DNA from: Ariolimax columbianus
Taxonomy: Eukaryota > Mollusca > Gastropoda > Stylommatophora > Arionidae
Assembly: GCA_036924085.1 (NCBI GenBank)
Contig: JAVGWX010000007.1
Location: 101,884,236-101,948,235, forward strand
Direction of reading: 5' to 3'
DNA: 64,000 nucleotides
The notes beneath the pieces were generated by a model that saw only the letters and a program-made list of their open reading frames with translations, did not search any database and was not told the DNA's origin. The translations under genes were made by a program, and so were the position numbers. Shown here piece after piece: positions 33,359 through 42,969 of the stretch (positions within the stretch are counted from its first letter, which is position 1; each line of letters begins with the position of its first letter).

Positions 33359-33842
33359 AATGTTGTGAGATGACCATGCCATGATTTTATCTAAATCCGA
33401 CCTCAAAATATCCACTTCTACTTTAGACGAGACACTTCTGTATAGTTTTTGTGTCATCGGCGAATTTTGCAATCATGGAAAGATAGCAGGAAAGAGAGAC
33501 AGGGGAAGGCAGAGAAAGAAGAAGCCGGACAGCCTGAGAGAATGGGATGGGCGACAATAAATAGCAGAGTAAAAGTTGTTGTCTGCTGTGAATGCCCACA
33601 ATGGGTAGGTTACTCTCTTGTGCGCCATGAAAAGGACGTTAAGTGGCGAGTTGTCGTAGCTTTCCTCACATCCCGATCGTGCTGATGAAGAGTTTATAAA
33701 CGGCACACGTGATAGATGTAGATGGAGATCTACGATCGCTAACGTCAAACAGCAGGGCAGCTGATCATGGATCCCATATCAATGTCCAAATCGTTTATAT
33801 ATATCAAGAACAAAATTGGTCCCAAAACCGAGCCCTGTGGCA
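33359..33842 (-). mobile_element. Jockey/CR1-type LINE fragment split by an insertion
   Basis: Minus-strand [20 protein letters not shown] at 33842-33780 is followed, after a 285-bp interruption, by KFADDTK at 33475-33455 and the downstream VEVDILRSDLDK. This is RT palm with the FADD catalytic box, closely matching the copy at 37130-38778. A single-base insertion follows FADDTK. It is joined upstream at about 33842 to a different LINE (33843-34764). Confidence 0.85.
33479..33763 (+). mobile_element. Nested 285-bp insertion flanked by a 7-bp target-site duplication
   Basis: ATCATGG occurs at 33472-33478 and again at 33764-33770. Removing one copy and the 285 bp between them restores the alignment to the intact LINE at 37960-37985. 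Inside, a plus-strand frame reads GRQRKKKPDSLREW and a later one WRVVVAFLTSRSC. These resemble the C-terminus of a third LINE type (RGRQRK.W.D...EW...REKWR.LV...V). A 5'-truncated LINE insertion is the simplest reading. No obvious poly(A) tail or terminal inverted repeats. Confidence 0.7.
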
Positions 33843-34764
33843 CTCCACTTTTTATGCGATTTTAACTTCCTAAACATTCTTTTGCATTAAGGTCTCCCGA
33901 TAAAATCGTTATGTCCTCTTTATTGTGCTATCGATTGTCATTTGATGTCCGGTGTAAAACTCCCTTTCCAGCGAGTCGTCCTTGTCATCTGTTGGAGAAG
34001 GGCATTGGATAATGTTGACGCTTATTCTTTTTTTTAGTATTTTGAAAGTGGCCGGTATTAATCTGGGTCCTATCGCTTCCCATTCCATAAACGCCTTTTG
34101 GGCTTCTGTGGAGAGCATCATGTCTACTCTATCTCTATGGTGTGCTTTCACTCCATCTCTTTGGTGTGCGCCCACTCCATCTCTTTGGTGTGCGTCCACT
34201 TCATCTCTATGGTGTGCGTCCACTCCATCTCTTTGGTGTGCGTCCACTTCATCTCTATGGTGTGCGTCCACTCCATCTCTTTGGTGTGCGTCCACTCTAT
34301 CTCTATGGTGTGCGTCCACTCTATCTCTATGGTGTGCGCATTACATCTCTAGGGTGTGCGTCCATTACATCTCTATGGTGTGCGTCCACTCCATCTCCAT
34401 GGTGTGCGTTCACTCCATCTCTATGGTGTGCGTCCACTCCATCTCTATGGTGTGCGTCCATTACATCTCTATGGTGTGCGTCCACTCCATCTCCATGGTG
34501 TGCGTTCACTCCATCTCTATGGTGTGCGTCCACCTCAGTGAGCCCCGATGATAGTATGAGTTTCTCCGTGTCCAGCTTCACCACCTTCACTCCCAACCAC
34601 CTGGTCTCTGCCAGGCTAAGAGCGTCGCTACCGGAGTTGTACATGTGCGTCGTCACCTGCATGGCTTGACATGTTTCATATATCGCACGTAAACTCCAGG
34701 CAGTAAACTTGGACGTGGGCTTGATGGAAACAAATGATATTCTTATATTACTGGACTGGTCCAT
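33843..34764 (-). mobile_element. RTE-like LINE endonuclease domain, interrupted by a minisatellite
   Basis: On the minus strand the N-terminal half (34764-34545) reads FTAWSLRAIYETC, LAETRWLGVKVVKLDTEKL and SGLTEVDAHHRDGV. The second half (34120-33850) reads MMLSTEAQKAFMEWEAIGPR, VNIIQCPSPTDD and SGDLNAKE. These are the ordered motifs of an AP-endonuclease of the CFDP2/RTE type (W.VRT.Y.TG, ETRW, Q.YAPT, GD.NAK). Between them lies an in-frame expansion of the eight codons HHRDGVDA. The element is cut at about 33842 by fusion to another LINE. Confidence 0.85.
34118..34545. repeat. 24-bp minisatellite inside an endonuclease reading frame
   Basis: About 18 copies of a 24-bp unit containing TCTCTATGGTGTGCGTCCAC. 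On the minus strand each unit encodes HHRDGVDA or HQRDGVDA. The frame stays open from the flanking endonuclease into both ends of the array, broken once near 34320-34350. Confidence 0.95.
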
Positions 34765-35035
34765 ATCTGTGGAGGTTTTGGTGGCGTAAGATTTCTACAA
34801 CGTGAGGAAGGCAACTAATAGCTGTGGAAGTTTTGGTGGCCTAAGATTTCTACAAGGTGAGGAAGGCAACTAATAGCTGTGGAAGTTTTGGTGGCCTAAG
34901 ATTTCTACAAGGTGAGGAAGGCAACTAATATCTGTGGAAGTTTTGGTGACCTAAGATTTCTACAAGGTGAGGAAGGCAACTAATAGCTGTGGAAGTTTTG
35001 GTGGCCTAAGATTTCTACAAGGTGAGGAAGGCAGC
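34764..35035. repeat. 55-bp minisatellite
   Basis: Nearly five copies of a 55-bp unit containing CTGTGGAAGTTTTGGTGGCC, almost identical. Confidence 0.94.
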
Positions 35036-35180
35036 TAATGTCAAGGCAGCAAACAGGACGTGGACAGATTTGGCTCAGACGGCTCATGATAGGAAGAATT
35101 GGCTCATATCACTCATGATAGAAAGAATTGGCGAGAATTTGTTGAGGACTTATGCTCCACAGGGAGCTGACATGATTGGA
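35036..35180 (+). mobile_element. Possible LINE C-terminal remnant
   Basis: The plus strand reads NRTWTDLAQTAHDRKNWLIS, resembling the ...W..L...A.DR..W... motif that closes several endonuclease-RT proteins. It is short and isolated. It contains a local duplication of GGCTCATGATAGGAAGAATT / GGCTCATATCACTCATGATA. Confidence 0.35.
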
Positions 35181-35189
35181 TTGAAACAT

Positions 35190-35385
35190 GTTTTGATGAA
35201 GAACTCTTTCAAAGGCCTTTGCAAAATGAAGATAAATATCCACTGGCTGCCCTTTATCTATCATTTTGGTAACCTCCTCCACGAATTCTAATGGATTTGT
35301 TAAGCACGATCTTCCTTTAGTAAACCCATGCTGACTACTTCTAAATAGTTTAAATTTGTCTAAATGCATGACAATGTTTTCTTTA
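35190..35385 (-). mobile_element. Jockey/CR1-type LINE fragment: RT palm
   Basis: The minus strand reads SSQHGFTKGRSCLTNPLEFV, EEVTKMIDKGQPVDI and HFAKAFERVLH. This matches the conserved QHGF..GRSCLTNLLEF...T...D.G.PVD..YLDF.KAFD.VPH stretch and the copy at 37640-37760. It is truncated on both sides. Confidence 0.85.
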
Positions 35386-35760
35386 ATTATTGACTCACAA
35401 TTTTCCTTTTCACGCTATATAAACTAGAGAAAGTTATGTTTCGTAGTTTAGATTAGCTGCCAACTACACGTGTAAGGTTGGCTGCATTGGCCCGTGGTAC
35501 AATCTGACAGGTACTTCACGTCCATCACTTGTAGCTGTCTATCCGCTTATAGAGTTGTCTGTTCGTGGCATGTTTGCTCTCTAGTTTTCTTGCATGCCGG
35601 TTTTCGGCGAGAGGAAACGTTTTCCTGTGTGGTCAAAATATGTGAACTGTCTGACATATTTTTTGGTCATTCATTGTCTGTGCTCCTACGGCATTGACTA
35701 ATGAGGAAGATGCGAAAAAACATCCTGTTAGCTTCTGACGAGAGGTAATCAGATGACAAT
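35386..35760. other. Unassigned sequence
   Basis: No recognisable feature. Confidence 0.5.
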
Positions 35761-35935
35761 GTCCTGACAGATGAAAACAAGGGGACAATCTCCAGACAAA
35801 TGCAAACAAGGGAACAATCTCCAGAAAGATGAAAACAAGGGAACAATCTGCAGACAGATGAAAACAGGGGAACAATCTCCAGACAGATGAAAACAGGGGA
35901 ACAATCTCCAGACAGATGAAAACAAGGGGACAATG
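35761..35935. repeat. 29-bp minisatellite
   Basis: Six copies of a 28-29-bp unit containing GGGAACAATCTCCAGACAGA. It is followed by T8 and G13 (35945-35957). Confidence 0.93.
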
Positions 35936-35957
35936 CTTTTTTTTGGGGGGGGGGGGG

Positions 35958-36700
35958 CTTGGGTGATTGGGTGAGCTTGGGTGATTGGGTGGGCGTGTGT
36001 GATTCGTTGGGCTTGGGTGATTGAATGGGCTTGTGTGATTGGGTGGGTGTGTGTGATTGGGTGGGTGTGTGTGATTGGGTGGGTGTGTGTGATTAGGTGG
36101 GTGTGTGTGATTGGGTGCGTGTGTGTGATTGGGTGGGTGTATGTGATTAGGTGGGTGTGTGTGTGTGATTGGGTGGGTGTGTGTGATTAGGTGGGTGTGT
36201 GTGATTGGGTGGGTGTGTGTGATTAGGTGGGTGTGTGTGATTGGGTGGGTGTGTGTGTGTGATTGGGTGGGTGTGTGTGATTGGGTGGGTGTGTGTGATT
36301 GGGTGGGTGTGTGTGATTGGGTGGGTGTGTATGATTGGGTGGGTGTGTGGGATTAGGTGGGTGTGTGTGATTGGGTGGGTGTGTGTGATTGGGTGGGTGT
36401 GTGTGATTGGGTGGGCTTGGGTGATTAGGTGGGTGTGTGTGATTGGGTGGGTGTGTGTGATTGGGTGGGTGTGTGTGATTAGGTGGGTGTGTGTGATTAG
36501 GTGGGTGTGTGTGATTGGGTGGGCTTGAGTGATTGGGTGGGTGTGTGTGATTGGGTGGGTGTGTGTGATTAGGTGGGTGTGTGTGATCAGGTGGATGTGT
36601 GATTGGGTGGGCTTGGGTGATTGGGTTGGTGTGTGTGATTGGGTGGGTGTGTGTGATTGGGTGGGTGTGTGTGATTAGGTGGGTGTGTGTGATTGGGTGA
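35958..36700. repeat. 18-bp G-rich minisatellite
   Basis: About 41 copies of GTGATTGGGTGGGTGTGT, with GATTAGG variants and occasional 2-bp insertions. Two GGG runs per unit make the plus strand a long candidate G-quadruplex array. Confidence 0.95.
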
Positions 36701-37007
36701 TATGGTTGTGGTAGGTCACGTTGATCATAGGATCATGTGCAGTCAATGAAACTGTTATGTCATGTATGAAAAATATCTCAGATTTGACTTAATGGTAGAT
36801 TTTCCATCATATAGAGGCAGCACATATAATGGTCACTACTTAACACATTGTTAGTCTAATTATAGGGACGTAATGCATGACGTTTTATAATACTGCACAC
36901 ATTCAGTTAATCTAACTATCAAAGATGATTTATAATCTGGTAACAAAATATGAAAGTGTACGGGGAGACACAGAAAGTGGGGGTGAAAAAAACCAGTGGG
37001 TGGAGTA
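36701..37007. other. Unassigned AT-rich sequence
   Basis: No recognisable feature. Confidence 0.5.
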
Positions 37008-37115
37008 TACCTTAGATATCCATTAAATCACAAACAGTGGGTGGAAAATGCTAAAGATGTCCATTAAATCAAAAACAGTGGGTGGAAAATGCTAAAGATG
37101 TCCACTAAATCAAAA
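37008..37115. repeat. 42-bp short tandem repeat
   Basis: About 2.5 copies of a unit containing CAGTGGGTGGAAAATGCTAA, ending in the LINE that follows. Confidence 0.85.
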
Positions 37116-37129
37116 AGAGGAAGATAGGA

Positions 37130-38778
37130 GCTGAATAGTAGCATAGAAAAGGCAAGTACAGGGAAATTACTATTAATGGGGTATTTCAGCTTTCCAGAAA
37201 TAAAATAGGATTTTGCAGAAGCACGTGTAGAGAAACAACCTTCTGTTAAGTGCATAACTGACATGTTGTCAAAAGAGACATGGATAAATAGAGATTAAGA
37301 TCAATCTGTATTACAAAGGAAATTGTTTTTAAAAAAATGCAGGGGTTTAAATGGATACATGTTCAGATCAAAATGGCAATCATTCAAAATTGCTGCTTAA
37401 AATTAGAGACCAACTAGTAAAACCATTGGCTATATTATGTTCTTGCAAAATATATTGTTCCAGGGGAATGGAAAGATGCAGGAGTGATCCCCTTATTAAC
37501 AAAGGGCAAACAATCAGATCCAGCAAATCATAGACTGGTGAGTTTAACGAGCATAGTCTGTAAATTGTTAGAGTAAATAATCAAAGAAAACATTGTAATG
37601 CATTTCGACACGTGTAATCTAATCATAGATAGTCAGCATGGGTTTACTAGAGGGAGATCGGGCTTAACAAATCTATTAGAATTCATGGAGGGGGTTACTA
37701 AAATGATAGATAAAGTATCTAGATTTTGCTAAGGCCTTTGACAGAGTACCTCATCAATGATTATTTAGAAAGTTAAAATCACATGGAATAGGTGGGGAAG
37801 TTGCCAAATGGATTGCAATTGGTTAACGGGAAGAAGGCAGAGGGTGGCATAAATAAGGAGTACTCTGAGTGGTGTGAAGTGAAAAGTGGAGTGCCACAGG
37901 GCTCGGTTTTGGGACCAATTTTGTTCTTGATATATATAAACGATTTTAACATTGATATAGGATCCATGATTGCAAAATTTGCAGATGACACAAAACTATG
38001 CAGTAGTGTCTCATCTAAAGCAGAAGTGGATATATTGATGTCGGATTTAGATACAATTAGAGAATGATTAACGGGCTGGCAAATGGAGTTTAATGTAGAT
38101 AAATGTACAGTCATCCACATGGGTAGATCCAATATCGAACATAATTACAGAATGGGAGAAAACAATATTAGAAAGATAGATAAGGAAAGGGACCTAGGGG
38201 TTATAATAGATTATACAGGAAAGGTGAGTGAGCAAGTCCAGGTAGCAGTGAATAAGGCAAATGTAATGTTAGGTATGATAAAAAGAAATATTAAACATAG
38301 GAGCAAGGAAATGATCGTCAAACTGTATAAAGCATTAGTTAGACCTAGATTGGAGTACTGTGTACAGGTGTGGAGTCCTTATCATAGAGGGGATATAAAC
38401 ATACTGGAAAGAATACCAAAAAAAAAAGCGACAAAGATGATAGTGGGATTCCAGAATTACAGTTATAAGGAAAGACTCAGAAAAACCGGCCTACAGTGTC
38501 TAGAAAAGAGAAGAATTCGAGGTGACTTAATACAGGTTTATAAGATGATCACAGGAAAGGAAACGTTAGACTTTAACAAATTGTTTTTCGAAATTCAACC
38601 GTCTACATGAACCTGAGGGAATAGTTACAAATTAAGTAAAGAAAGGTCCATATGAGATATTAGGAAATATTTTTATAGCCAGAGAGTGGTGAATGCTTGG
38701 AATGAATTGCCACATGAGGTAGTGGAGGCAGGGAAAATTAATGCATTCAAGAATAAATTGGATGTCCATAGCTTTTAG
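37130..38778 (+). mobile_element. Jockey/CR1-type LINE, best preserved in the window
   Basis: Endonuclease remnant at about 37150-37290: KLLLMGYFSFPEI (normally GDFNFPEI), then KQPSVKCITDMLSKETW. After an internal deletion, the RT runs from about 37460: VPGEWKDAGVIPL, SLTSIVCKLLE, SQHGFTRGRSGLTNLLEF and YLDFAKAFDRVPH. Palm is at 37792-38067, with [20 protein letters not shown] and AKFADDTKL (the catalytic Asp pair is intact). The thumb and C-terminus form one open frame at 38083-38610, with MEFNVDKCTVIHMG, ERDLGVIIDYTGKVSEQ, LYKALVRPRLEYCVQVWSPY and CLEKRRIRGDLIQVYK. The protein closes with VVNAWNELPHEVVEAG and KNKLDVHS before TAG at 38776. A few stops and frameshifts remain, so it is inactive but young. 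Pieces of the same family lie at 33359-33842 and 35190-35385. Confidence 0.93.
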
Positions 38779-38907
38779 AGAAAGGTGGTGTAAATGAAAC
38801 TGGTTGTATACAGTCTCTGCAGGGGCTTATAAATGCTACTTCACGATCACACGAGTTGCTTCATGAACTGGTGGGCTGCTTCGTGGCATGGCCAGCTTCC
38901 CACACAC

Positions 38908-38972
38908 ATGAACTACTTCGCATACATGAACTACTTTGCACACAGGAACTACTTCGCATACATGAACTACTT
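38908..38972. repeat. 18-bp short tandem repeat
   Basis: Four copies of GAACTACTTCGCATACAT. Confidence 0.9.
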
Positions 38973-39650
38973 CCCGCGCATATACGACAATAATTCAAGC
39001 AGGGCAACAAGAATAACCACCCTCAGCCTCGAAAGGACCATCGAAAGCACCCTAGGCCTCGAATGAATGTCAGAACTTAATGCGAAATTAAATGTGAAAC
39101 AGAAGGCCAACAGCACCATAAATGAACGGCGACCTGCCGATATCTGCCGCTTGTTGTGGCTACTTAGTCCATGTGTTTGCTTTGAGAACAGCTCAATTTC
39201 ATGCATGGTCTCCTTGTTAAAACATAAAATAAATATGAACCCGATCCACGCACGGTCCGTTTCCTAAACCAAGTCTCACCAAACACAAGTTTCGGCCGTG
39301 ATAGCTTCAGCCGTGCAGGAATATGTCCTCTTAGCCTGCAACTCGCTACCATAAATTACTGGCTGTTTTCGCTGGAGACATCAGTTTCTGTAGACAGTAT
39401 ACCTGTCCTATTTACGACACCCCTTCAACCCGATAGCCAGCCGCAGTGCCATCTGCAGTCCGTGAATAGCTACGTTTATAGAGGAAACTGTTACTTTCAA
39501 GTGGCCACAAGAACTCTTGGCAGCCCTTAACGTTCAGTATACAGCCAAATATTGCTTCGAAAGATCACAATTGTACCAAATTATACCTCCAACAGAGCAC
39601 TACAGTACCAATTGTTCACTTCAGCAAAACACCACGAACTACAACCTTCA
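38973..39650. other. Unassigned sequence
   Basis: Non-repetitive, no gene recognised. An AACCTCAGCCTCGAAAGGACC-like phrase is repeated within 39019-39063. Confidence 0.5.
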
Positions 39651-39651
39651 A

Positions 39652-40612
39652 CAGACCATCATCATCTATTACCTTCACCAGACCATCACCAAGTATTACC
39701 TTCACTAGACCATCACCAACTATTACCTTCACCAGACCATCACCAACTATTACCTTCACCAGACCATCACCAACTATTACCTTCACTAGACCATCACCAA
39801 CTATTACCTTCACCAGACCATTACCAAGTATTACCTTCACTAGACCATCACCAACTATTACCTTCACCAGACCATCACCAAGTATTACCTTCACTAGACC
39901 ATCACCAACTATTACCTTCACCAGACCATCACCAACTATTACCTTCACTAGACCATCACCAACTATTACCTTCACTAGACCATTACCGTTACCTTCACTA
40001 GACCATCACCAACTATTACCTTCACTAGACCATCACCAACTATTACCTTCACTAGACCATCACCAACTATTACCTTCACTAGACCATTACCGTTACCTTC
40101 ACTAGACCATCACCAACTATTACCTTCACTAGACCATCACCAACTATTACCTTCACTAGACCATTACCGTTACCTTCACTAGACCATCACCAACTATTAC
40201 CTTCACTAGACCATTACCGTTACCTTCACTAGACCATCACCAACTATTACCTTCACTAGACCATCACCAACTATTACCTTCACTAGACCATCACCAACTA
40301 TTACCTTCACTAGACCATTACCGTTACCTTCACTAGACCATCACCAACTATTACCTTCACTAGACCATTACCGTTACCTTCACTAGACCATCACCAACTA
40401 TTACCTTCACTAGACCATTACCGTTACCTTCACTAGACCATCACCAACTATTACCTTCATTAGACCATCACCAACTATTACCTTCACTAGACCATCACCA
40501 ACTATTACCTTCACTAGACCATTACCGTTACCTTCACTAGACCATCACCAACTATTACCTTCACTAGACCATTACCGTTACCTTCACTAGACCATCACCA
40601 AGTATTACTTTC
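39652..40612. repeat. 27/23-bp minisatellite with 204-bp higher-order repeat
   Basis: About 37 units. A-type units are 27 bp and contain CCATCACCAACTATTACCTT. B-type units are 23 bp and contain CCATTACCGTTACC. From 40161 the order B-A-B-A-A-A-B-A recurs: B units at 40161, 40365 and 40569 are exactly 204 bp apart, giving two full higher-order periods and the start of a third. Confidence 0.95.
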
Positions 40613-40740
40613 ATCTAGCTTGTTTTCTGCTTAGAAACGATAGCCACTAATGGGCATGTTTCACCTCAGTATCAGCGAATGCCTTAACCAATGATATACG
40701 TTGAGAAGCAGATCACTCCATTGGTCATTGACCTACCGGT

Positions 40741-40930
40741 GACAGCCTGGGCTAGTGGTTAAGTGACACGGCTCACAACCCGAATGTGCTGGGTTCGCTC
40801 CCCAATCATAGCACTGACCGTTACCCCGGGGAAGCAGACCCTTAGGAAATACAAGAGGAAGCTGACCGTTACCTAAAATACATGCCTAAGTCGGATGCAC
40901 TGGGCCGAAAGGAGCAAAATAAAAACATAG
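40741..40930 (+). mobile_element. tRNA-derived SINE
   Basis: TGGGCTAGTGG at 40748-40758 matches the pol III A box at 10 of 11 positions. GGTTCGCTCCC at 40792-40802 matches the B box at 10 of 11, with 33 bp between. It does not fold into a proper tRNA cloverleaf by eye. The downstream body, with AGTCGGATGCACTGGGCCGA and GTGCAACGCAC, is shared with 27505-27550 and the inverted copy at 41545-41720. It is clearly a retroposon rather than a tRNA gene. Confidence 0.65.
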
Positions 40931-41544
40931 TGCAACGCACACCGCATTGGGGAGGAGAGAAATAAGGAGAAGGGAAAAGAAAAACAAAATTGGCACACCA
41001 TCCAATGTTTTATGTTGTCAAGTTGAACACGTGTAGTATGTATGGACATTCTAGCATCCACTTGTGAATGTACAGCAAATGTAAGTCACAATCGAACACA
41101 AATCAATATATCTGAATTGAGACAAATACATAGAGAGAAGCTAACATCAAAGTCATGTACCCAATTAGTCGAATCTAAATATGTTAATGTCTGCAATAAA
41201 ATGCACACGTCTATGCCCTAATATACGGGCATAATTATGACATCTGTACAAGGCCGATGAACACAGAATGAGTTTTTAAAACGACTTTGAAATTAACTTA
41301 CACAAACACACCCAATTGTTTCAACATTTTTACATGGCGATTGCATCAAGTAAATCGATAAAGCAATCATTTGCAGAGTCGATCACAGTAAATCGATAAA
41401 GCAATCATTCGCAGAGTCGATCACATAATGACTCACAAGAGCGATCAACTAATGACTCACTGAATACGACAATGCATAAACATGGATACGCTAAGAGTGT
41501 GTCGGTCATTTATTCAGTTCAAATTTATTTCTAGATCTTCTTTC
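40931..41544. other. Unassigned sequence
   Basis: AT-rich. A short duplication of GTAAATCGATAAAGCAATCATT at 41350-41410. No gene recognised. Confidence 0.5.
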
Positions 41545-41790
41545 TTCTTCTTATTCTTCGTTCGTTCTCAATCTCCCACTACCAAACCCTGAAAGGGCTT
41601 AAGTAGCAGAATGTAGTCCAGAGAACGTAATGCGTTGTGTCGTTGTTTACAGCTTGACTGCGATATTTGCACCTTTCGGTCCAACACATCCGACTTCAGC
41701 AAGCATTTTTTTAGGACCGGGTTAGCATTTCCTCTTCGATCCCTTCTCCTTAGCCAGTCTGCCCTGCTGCAGCCTGTTATCCAGGATCAC
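41545..41790 (-). mobile_element. Dispersed-element 3' body with (GAA)n tail, inverted copy
   Basis: On the minus strand it reads AAGTCGGATGTGTTGGACCG, AAAGGTGCAAATATCGCAGT and GCTGTAAACAACG, and ends in (GAA)n with AAGAAGAAAG at 41545. This matches the 3' parts at 27430-27592 and 40885-40930. Confidence 0.6.
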
Positions 41791-41817
41791 CACGTGGAGG
41801 TGTAGAAGGGTCTGGGC

Positions 41818-42035
41818 AGCTATGGTTCGCTGGCCCTGACGCTAGCAGTCAGCTATGGGTCGCTGACCACGGCACATCATGTGCTGCTCAGCTCTGGTTC
41901 GATGGCCCTGACGCTAGCAGTCAGCTATGGGTCGCTGACCACGGCACATCATGTGCTGCTCAGCTCTGGTTCGATGGCCCTGACGCTAGCAGTCAGCTAT
42001 GGGTCGCTGACCACGGCACATCATGTGCTGCTCAG
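41818..42035. repeat. 72-bp minisatellite
   Basis: Three copies of a 72-bp unit containing GGCCCTGACGCTAGCAGTCA; the second and third are identical. Confidence 0.92.
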
Positions 42036-42339
42036 CGTCTTGGTCCCATTTCTAGATCTTATCATTGAAAGAATGAAAACAATAATCATATAGCGCGTGA
42101 AGTGTTTCTAGGTCGTAAAGGTTAGATAATAAAGTGTCTTGTCACGACAATGGGTCTACACGCCACTGATTTCAATAAATAGGTTTAAGTGAAAGAAAAT
42201 GTATCAATAATGGTTACACGACAAGTTATATTTTACGTGATTCCTGGGCTCTAGACTCACCGTGTGACCACTAGCCTTAATGGCAAGAGTGCACTTTAAA
42301 GTCTATCCAATGCAGAATTGGAGAGACCCGATAACGGCG
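42036..42339. other. Unassigned sequence
   Basis: No recognisable feature. Confidence 0.5.
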
Positions 42340-42635
42340 CCTGGATCATCACAAGGACCTGGCCCCGCAATACTGACAGACCACCGTGCCTGGATCATCA
42401 CAAGGACCTGGCCCCGCAATACTGACAGACCACCGTGCCTGGATCATCACAAGGACCTGGCCCCGCAATACTGACAGACCACCGTGCCTGGATCATCACA
42501 AGGACCTGGCCCCGCAATACTGACAGACCACCGTGCCTGGATCATCACAAGGACCTGGCCCCGCAATACTGACAGACCACCGTGCCTGGATCATTACAAG
42601 AAGCTTGCCCCGAAATACTGATAGACCACCGTGCC
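42340..42635. repeat. 49-bp minisatellite
   Basis: Six copies of a 49-bp unit containing CCGTGCCTGGATCATCACAA; the first five are nearly identical and the last is diverged. Confidence 0.94.
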
Positions 42636-42816
42636 CTGCACCGACTTCAGCTTCACGAATAGAACTATGTGTAACGAGAAACAGCCACAAGCTATTGGTC
42701 TGAACTGACGCGTGACTGACATAGCTAAATTGTCTTAATGAGGAGTTACAAATCAACAGCTTAACAAACGATCATCAAATAGGATGGGTCGTGGGGTAGT
42801 TTCTCCTACATCTCTA

Positions 42817-42912
42817 TATCCAAACAAGGCCTAACGTATTTCGCATATCCAAACAGCGCCTAACGTATTACGCATATCCAAACAAGGCCTAACGTATTAC
42901 GCATATCCAAAC
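42817..42912. repeat. 29-bp short tandem repeat
   Basis: About 3.3 copies of a 29-bp unit containing CATATCCAAACAAGGCCTAA. Confidence 0.9.
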
Positions 42913-42969
42913 AAGGCATAATGTTACCAAACACATCTCAACAAGGGGAGAGGAGACTGACGTCTGGTC

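Noticed and set aside
40741..40812. A functional tRNA gene
   Set aside because: A and B boxes are present but I cannot fold an acceptor stem and anticodon arm; the downstream body is shared with other dispersed copies, as in a SINE.
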